A DNA stretch of 64,000 nt from Trichobilharzia szidati (taxonomy: Eukaryota; Platyhelminthes; Trematoda; Strigeidida; Schistosomatidae), in contig OX235279.1 of the NCBI GenBank assembly GCA_944472155.2, positions 141,208,920 to 141,272,919 on the forward strand, read 5' to 3'. This document shows positions 58,008-64,000 of the stretch, piece by piece. The notes beneath the pieces are model-generated. The model saw only the letters and a list, made by a program, of their open reading frames with translations. It was not told the origin of the DNA and did no database searches. The first letter of the stretch is position 1, and every line of letters begins with the position of its first letter. The position numbers and the translations under genes are program-made.

Positions 58008-58480
58008 TTAGAATTCAACTGTATTTATAGAACGAACATTTAGGTTGTTCCAGTAGATACCAGGCATGTTAAAGTTGCCAGCTATAATTTTATAGTCATA
58101 ATTTAGACAGGAGACGTGTTCGAAAATTTCACATAAATGGTTCGTTGCGTAAGTATCAGAACTGGGTGGGCCGTACATACATCCCAGTAAAAGCCTTGTA
58201 TTTAAGTTAGTGTACAGTGTAACCCATACTGTATCTGTCAGTGAGCAACCCAGACCATAAACTTCTACAGCATGGAATTTGTTACTAACAAAAATAAGGC
58301 AACCGCCACGTCCTTCTTCTCTGTCATGTCTAAAGTGTGTGTATCCTGGAGATTTTAACATCCTGTCAATGAAGTCAGATTGTAGCCAGGTCTCGGTAAC
58401 CAGCAGTATTGAGGGCATACAAAGTGCAAGCAAGGAGTGAAGTTACGGAATTTTATTGCAGATAGAACGGGTGTTTATAA
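58008..58480 (-). pseudogene. CR1-like APE-type endonuclease, N-terminal part
   Basis: Motifs in order: PSILLVTETWLQSDFID (the glutamate-containing motif), SPGYTHFRHDREEGRGGCLI, LLGCMYGPPSSDTYATNH and YDYKIIAGNFNMPGIYWNN. The last should read GDFN; here the metal-binding/catalytic aspartate is asparagine. The frame ends at 58008, before the SDH motif. The endonuclease of non-LTR elements nicks target DNA to prime reverse transcription; this one could not. Confidence 0.85.
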
Positions 58481-58552
58481 GGAAAAGGCTAAATGACCCT
58501 TGATCAGTGGTAAGGGCTGAGGCAAAGTGAAGGAGATGATGGTGGGATTTAG

Positions 58553-60646
58553 CTAAGGTTGAATGTAAATTAGATTGCAGACTGACCAGTATATCGAGTA
58601 CTCCATGCGCAAAGCCCCCATCGTTTTCGTTAAGGTTCTGAGAAAAGAAGAGGCTTTCTGTGGCTGATTGCTCAGTTCATGATCGCATGGAGACAGACAT
58701 ACGGAAACTGGGTTATCCCGGGTGTCTGAAGAGGGCAGATTTAAGGGTAAGGAAATACATTGCCCGACATTAGGTTGATTTGAGGCATTACTGTTGGGTG
58801 CAGAAGACTGAAAATCGGTGAAGAGACTGACTAGTTGGAGCGTTGTAAAGGTGGTTTTGGTGTTGGTGGAGTGTGTTTGCGGGAAGTAGCGTTGACTGGG
58901 TGGATCTTCAAGCATACTATGCTGGAAGTTTAGGCGACTGGGTCTATGTGGCTGTGGGCCATGAATATGCACACAGTTAAATTCAATGTTACGCAACCTC
59001 ATAGTAGAAGCTGGGTAGCTGTAACTAGCTGTATTAAAATGGTGAAGATTAGGGAAAGAGAAAGATTGAGTAATCTCAGTTATATTTAATATCCACGACG
59101 TTCTTTTAGGAGATCTAAGCCCACGAGTAATATAGGACTCTGAATCAGACTTGACAGTGCGTATGCCAGGCACAGGAATTAGTTCCTTACATTTTTACTC
59201 AAAATCTTAGAGCTAGATGGGAAGGTATTACAAGGGTTTTCGACAATTTTAGCATAGCGGGTGTGATTTTTATTGTTACTTTTTGCAGCAGGTGAGTGCT
59301 TTCCAGGTTGTATCACAACTGGAGAAATACTGGATTTAGTATTGGTAACCGTACCAAGCTTCATTTTAGGGTAACTAGGTGGAAAGCTCCTTTTAAGGTT
59401 AGGGGGATTTTGTTTCGGCATCGATGGGGCTAGCGGTATCTTTTTGGCGACTGATTTCACCTACTGGGATACTCTGCTTGACACGACGTTGGAGTGATGT
59501 CATGTCGTGAATAATACGCATATTTTTAAAGCTGCTTAATCTCCTAAAGACGTGCTGGTTGTTTACAAAACGGCTTGCATCCACAATGCTATTAAATTCG
59601 GAGATATTTGGGCAGGATATATTAGACGAAGATTTACTCTGTCGTTTGCAGGTACAACAGGAATCTGGTATTTTGCATGCTTTTAAAAGTGTGCTTTTTA
59701 ATGTTTTAATATTGTCACTGTTGGGTACATTGAAAACGACTGCATTATACATTCACTGAACACGCTTTACCAACTCCATGGAAATATGAACAGTAATTCT
59801 CTCACGAGACTGTAATGTATCATAGTCAGGGTAATCAGCAGGCTTAATAGATACCTAAGAGGTTAAAGGTCATTTACTAATGGAAGAATGTTTGTACTTT
59901 CGAGGTTATTAGCTTGGGTGGATATATTTTGCGTGGATAGTGAGCTATTTGCTTTTTCAAATTCGGCATTAGGTCGATGTCCACGTGTCGTGGATAACAG
60001 ATGGAAATTTTTGCGATGAGGGTGCTTTATCGGTGATTGTAGCGGTGGTGCTATAATCTACCTTCCCTGCTGGCACATGTGTGCCCTGCCTAAAAGCATC
60101 CAACTGAACAGGACTAGATGATAGTAAATCTGCCTGTATATTGCAAGGATTATCTAGGTTGACGTTGTGGTTACAAAGCATTTAGGTTAGTTATTATTTC
60201 TTTTGACACAGCCAGATGATAGGGAGGCTATATGTATGTTCGGACCTTCCGACTGACAGTTCTGAGCAGGGCATTTGTGTCGTGTGGGTTCAACCATATC
60301 AAAGGGGCTGGTACAGGACCTTGGTGGCTCGGTAGGTATCCATAATACTTGGCTCACAACCTGTACTACTGTACATATCCTTGGTGAGATCATTTATTAC
60401 GCAATACGATGAAGAAGTAACAATATCTGACCTGCAACTATTAAGCTTCTCTGTTAGATCAGGGAAAGGTGAACTACCATGCTGTTCAGTCTCACTAGAC
60501 TTATATCTTTTGCTGAAGTTTTCAGCCGATAAGGAAGCGCGGCGCTTCGATAACTTTATTGGCATTTTGTATAAAGTTAATACAGAGTTGCCGCACCGCA
60601 GGCATATGAGTCTTAAGTTATTTGACGTTACGTCAAAAAACAGCAT
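58553..60646 (-). pseudogene. CR1-like ORF1 region, broken
   Basis: A chain of minus-strand frames runs in one direction with no other homology. CLRCGNSVLTLYKMPIKLSK (60646 down) starts with a CxxC pair, then HKCPAQNC near 60260, AVVFNVPNSDNIKTLKSTLL and CCTCKRQSKSSSN (59752-59399), and basic, proline-rich stretches to 58553. The cysteine pairs and basic character fit a nucleic-acid-binding ORF1 protein, and the position upstream of the endonuclease supports that. Frame changes occur at about 60390, 60185, 59760, 59460 and 59175, some of which may be natural ORF boundaries. Confidence 0.6.
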
Positions 60647-60924
60647 TGTAATATGGACACCGCAAGTCGGATACTCGATGTAGCAACTAGAAACAGTAAA
60701 TTAGCAGGGACAATATCCAACGGCTAGAGAGGCAAGTTCAGATATAAAAAATATTACCATTTATAATAGTTATCAGTATTACTAAAAGCATTACCTAAAA
60801 AGTGAGAATACGAGGGAAAATAATAAAAAACTAAAATCACGCGGAAAAGTACGACAAACTTCGAACGCGGCGCTGGATAAAACAAATAGAGTTTGAGTGA
60901 AGAAGGTCACTGCATTCATTTTTG

Positions 60925-61390
60925 TTGTTCCCTTGGGTTCCTAGTAGAACACAGGGCTCCAACAACACATCTCTACTTTGTTCTATTCCCTGCCCTCCTC
61001 TCCAGCTGGGTCCACGACTGTTCGTAATCTCTCGTCTGCTTCTCAAATGATCTCCTCCATGTCATCCTAGCACCGACGACACACTCGTCGGTTCCCATCG
61101 GGATTCCACTCAATCGACGGCCTGCATTGCGCATAATGCCATTCAACGGCCCCCTCAACGTATGCCCGATCCATCCCCGTTTTCTCCTACACATCTGCTG
61201 AACGATCGACTCTTCACTTGTTTGTTCTCAGACAGAGTTCCTTGTTCATAACTCTTTCTGGCCATTTGATCTTCAGTATAGAGAGAAGGCAGCTGCTCAT
61301 AAAGTTCCACGTCCTGCTGGAAATCCTTGAAGTGACACGTTGGTCAACTTTATAACTCAGGTAGAAGGACTGTTCTCGCACTTTTTTGAT
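60925..61390 (-). pseudogene. RTE-type retrotransposon, C-terminal part (subtype 4)
   Basis: Minus strand: NFMSSCLLSILKIKWPERVM (61330-61250), QMCRRKRGWIGHTLRGPLNG (61195-61140), MTWRRSFEKQTRDYEQSW (about 61060-61010), and a 3' end with 'aggaacccaagggaacaa'. It is more diverged from subtypes 1 and 3 than they are from each other. A SINE at 61391-61566 separates it from its upstream part. Confidence 0.8.
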
Positions 61391-61566
61391 AACAGCTTGA
61401 TTCCACACCGTATTTTTGATACAGGTATGGAATTTTCAGCATGTGATATCATAGCCTGATTTCGCAAGCCGACCATAGATATAGGGTGCGCGTCGGCAGG
61501 GGATAGAACCCCGGACCATGTGCATGGTCGGCGAGAGTCCTAACCGCTGTGCTACCGACGCACACA
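61391..61566 (-). repeat. tRNA-derived SINE, head A with body 2, inserted in an RTE relic
   Basis: The tRNA-like head occupies 61566-61485 (A-box 'tagcacagcggttagga', B-box slightly changed to 'ggttctatccc'). The body shares 'atctatggtcggc', 'tgctgaaaattccatac' and 'acggtgtggaatcaagctg' with the copy at 7242-7436. RTE coding sequence continues on both sides. Confidence 0.85.
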
Positions 61567-61965
61567 CATTTGTGTTGGAAGTCAGAATCTTGTTCTTTAC
61601 TCTGCCTGAGTCAGCACAGAAGGTTTCCAAACTGGTCAATGAAGGCGTATTTTGCCTTTCCGATCCAGGCTGGCTGGCTCTGACGTCTTCATTCGTCCTG
61701 ACTTCCCTCAGTTGAAAATGTGCTTCGCAGATAAGTGAAGGAGGTAACCTCTCCCAAATCTTCCCCGTTAATGGTGATTCGTGCTAGTTGTCGTTGCTGT
61801 CGGTTGGTTATCTTCATCACCTGTGTCTTCTCTATGTTTACCTGAAGTCCTGTCTTCTCTGGCTGCTTCCTCTTCCAGTCTTTTAATTTTCGCTTGAAAG
61901 GCTTCGAGTTTACGTGGCACGAGACAGAAATCGTCCACGAAATTCAGATCCTTTCATACAAGGGT
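61567..61965 (-). pseudogene. RTE-type retrotransposon, palm and thumb part (subtype 4)
   Basis: Minus strand from 61965: LNFVDDFCLVPRKLEAFQAK (YxDD-type box as FVDD) and KRLEEEAAREDRTSG, then the NQPTATTTSTNHH stretch. This last parallels the alternative-frame reading NQPTTTTTAATSSANHH in the 36-37 kb copy. Then FTYL-like and NKILTSNTNV at the SINE junction. Several frame changes. It is the upstream half of 60925-61390. Confidence 0.8.
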
Positions 61966-61989
61966 ATATCTGTGTTAGATTAGGCAGAA

Positions 61990-62950
61990 TAGGAGGAGGG
62001 AGATCTTTCGGAGTTCCTTAATACATCCATGATGACATAGGCATTGAGTCAAAGTTATCAGAAGCGTATTGTAGCAGCACTCATGAAGCTAAAATTTGGG
62101 TCATTAACTTGAATGTAGGTACTCTTAAGTAGATGACCTCATACTGGACAGGGGTGATTTTTATTTCTTGAACAGAAACAAGCCATTTTCATGGAAGTGA
62201 ATTTGCGTATCTTACAAATAACTGACGGAAACTATGACATGAATTCTTAGTGCCAAAGTAGAGCGAAGGCTGAGGGCTCGGTGTAATAAAAATAGGAGTC
62301 TGACGGGAGTTGATTTTGATGCCCCACATTTTAATAGGGAGGAATTAACATCAGCTAGCTTGTATGCGAGTTTCAAGAAGGAACTTACACTGACTGTCTT
62401 CTCAAGTGCGTTTAGACAGTATGTGCATTCACCAAAATGAAATGACTATAAACAGGATCCTTGCGCTCTGAACTTAGAGTTAACACACCAGAAGGAGGAT
62501 GTAGATGGCATAAAGTGCCTCCCAACTCCAGGCAGCGGCGATCATGTAGTCATTACTTTTATTTCCAAAGTTCATGACTTCCTCCATATGTCAGCACCTC
62601 GTCCAAACATTTGGGAAGAGGATACACTGACCATTCGGAAGGCAGCAACTCTAACTGACCGGTGGGTTAACACAAATGAGATAATCGAGGAGGCTTCCGT
62701 GAGATTAAGCATTGTATTGGGAAGTGTTATTTTCCTATCACACAAACCACCTTGGGTTAGCAGTGAATTAAGGAGGCTATTAAGGAAGCAAAGAAGCTCA
62801 TGGAGCTAATTTATTGAAGCATGGAGAGAGGAGTTTGAGACTGACTTCCGTAAAATTCGGAACCTATGTAAGTATGTCGGTAAAAAAGTCATACAGAATA
62901 TGGGAAACAATGTTGGACAGTCTACATCGTCAACAAGTACTGTAGGCGTT
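61990..62950 (+). pseudogene. Jockey/CR1-type element: endonuclease end and linker
   Basis: Plus strand: GGGRSFGVP, stop, YIHDDIGIESKLSEAYCSST and HEAKIWVINLN (61990-62115), then FNREELTSASLYASFKKELT, QYVHSPK, DPCALNLELTHQKEDVDGIK and GSGDHVVITF (62330-62575). The last is the SDH-type end of an APE endonuclease, with GDH. It continues as PRPNIWEEDTLTIRKAATLT and KPPWVSSELRRLLRKQRSSW, the usual linker before RT. Stops and frame shifts occur throughout. The central GDFN region is lost near 62120-62300. Confidence 0.75.
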
Positions 62951-63649
62951 TAATAAACTTAGGACTAAGGCAAAAACTGGCATACCTTCACCAGTAAATG
63001 ATATAGGTAAGGCGGTCGAATCAAATGAAGCGGTGGCTGAACGCCTTTTTGAACCCCACTAATGTTTTTTAATCTGATCATAACATCCAGGGTTTCTTCA
63101 AAGTCACTGCCACAGCCACTTGAATGTCCTTAGTGGTGGTAGATGACACAGTGGTTCTCAAAATGCTGTTGTAGCGGTAAATAATTCCCCAAAATTATTA
63201 ACCACAGCAATCATCACTCAACATTGGATGCTGACCATCACTGTTTAAGTCGACTTGTTTAGCTGAAGGCTTACGGTCAAGCATCCCCGCCATTTGGTAC
63301 TCCGTCGTGTCACGTGCGTGCACGACTACTAGCTAGCTAAGCATTCATCTCTACCCGCAATTTTGTCCCGAAATATACTACGTACTTTCGACGACAAAAT
63401 CTGGTCTTTTGCTTTATCTTTGGTACTCGAAGAACGAACACTATAGAAGTTGTTGGTATAAGATCTTGCGTTAGTATAATCCGTACAACTCGCGAACGTC
63501 GATACCGTCAATCACTAAACTGGTGAACCCGACGAAAGTCGATACCAGCCACCACTAAACTGTCTAAACTGGAAACAGGTGTGTTACCAAGGGCTGATGG
63601 ACTCCGCCCTAGGTTGACAGCCTCCTTAGCGGATATTATATGACTGCAA
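62951..63649. other. Decayed element DNA and spacer
   Basis: The first part (to about 63130) may continue the linker ('ggcggtcgaatcaaatgaag', 'ggtggctgaacgcctttttg'). From 63170 to 63640 I see no homology, so an unrelated insertion may separate linker and RT. Confidence 0.35.
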
Positions 63650-64000
63650 ATTTATATTTTCAGTATGTCTGCGGCTTAGGCTAGGCTGTTTAAGGACTGC
63701 AGTAATACAGTTATAAGACTCATCCTAAAACATGGGAACAGGCAGCTGGAATTCCAACATTCATTTCAGAAAATGCGTCATAAAAAATAAGTAGGGACCA
63801 ACTATCAGCTTGTATGCCTTACTGGAGGCGAAGCAGCGAGAATTTCGGCCAGGATGATCCTCCCTAACATACTGGCTGTTGACTGCGGTACATCGGGAGA
63901 AAACTGGAGATAAAATCCTGCCATTGGCTGTCATTTTTTATCGGCCTTATTACTCCATCTTCACTATTATTTGTGGACGACATCAAATCTGGAAGACAAC
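63650..64000 (+). pseudogene. Probable RT fragment of the same Jockey/CR1 element, cut by the window edge
   Basis: The last bases read SSLLFVDDIKSGRQ, the shape of a CR1/Jockey catalytic box (LLFADDIKLW-like). Upstream frames have stops and only faint resemblance to RT boxes. Orientation and spacing fit the element that starts at 61990. Confidence 0.5.

Larger units (their letters stand above)
56045..60680 (-). mobile_element. CR1-like non-LTR retrotransposon, long but decayed
   Basis: The minus strand carries, in order from 60680 down, an ORF1-like region, an APE-type endonuclease and a reverse transcriptase with C-terminal domain. This is the order of a full CR1/Jockey-type element of about 4.6 kb. 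Parts of the RT palm seem shortened, and every domain has stops and frameshifts. Assignment to CR1 rather than another Jockey-superfamily clade rests on motif style alone. Confidence 0.75.

Overview
The window looks like gene-poor, repeat-rich DNA from a blood fluke (Schistosoma or a close relative). This is inferred from the combination of repeats, not from any database search. The DNA is AT-rich and eukaryotic in character: no operons, no bacterial signals, and no convincing host protein-coding gene. Every protein homology I can defend belongs to a transposable element. The main ones are Penelope-like elements (PLEs) with GIY-YIG domains, RTE-type non-LTR retrotransposons of at least two lineages, CR1/Jockey-type non-LTR elements, a Merlin (IS1016-like) DNA transposon, and tRNA-derived SINEs. 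Several short repeats carry hammerhead-ribozyme-like motifs like those known from the schistosome SM-alpha family.

Layout. 1-14 kb is mostly anonymous AT-rich DNA with scattered SINEs; at 9.8-10.2 kb one SINE is nested in another. 14.1-18.0 kb holds two minus-strand PLE relics, one 5'-truncated and one bracketed by about 228-bp inverted terminal repeats. 19.1-21.8 kb is a cluster of small RNA-derived repeats: a hammerhead-like repeat, a tRNA-headed SINE with an SM-alpha-like ribozyme relic, and a 429-bp foldback around a tRNA-like core. 24.8-26.6 kb and 29.9-37.9 kb carry RTE retrotransposons. The best copies are at 29.99-31.60 kb and 36.13-37.88 kb. 39-46 kb holds SINE, RTE and CR1 relics plus an inverted pair of the hammerhead-like repeat. 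47.0-49.1 kb holds the best preserved gene of the window, a 667-codon PLE reading frame with apparently intact reverse transcriptase and GIY-YIG motifs. 53.9-55.4 kb has two Merlin copies in tandem, the first with a probable 28-nt micro-intron. 56.0-60.7 kb is a long, decayed CR1-like element. 60.9-64 kb is an RTE relic split by a SINE, followed by a plus-strand CR1/Jockey relic that runs to the window edge.

Together the pieces form a layered record of insertions. Autonomous elements (PLE, RTE, CR1, Merlin) would have supplied the enzymes. The SINEs and small ribozyme repeats encode no protein and would depend on such enzymes. Nearly all copies are dead through stops, frameshifts or truncation. 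The PLE frame at 47-49 kb is the only one I would test for residual function.
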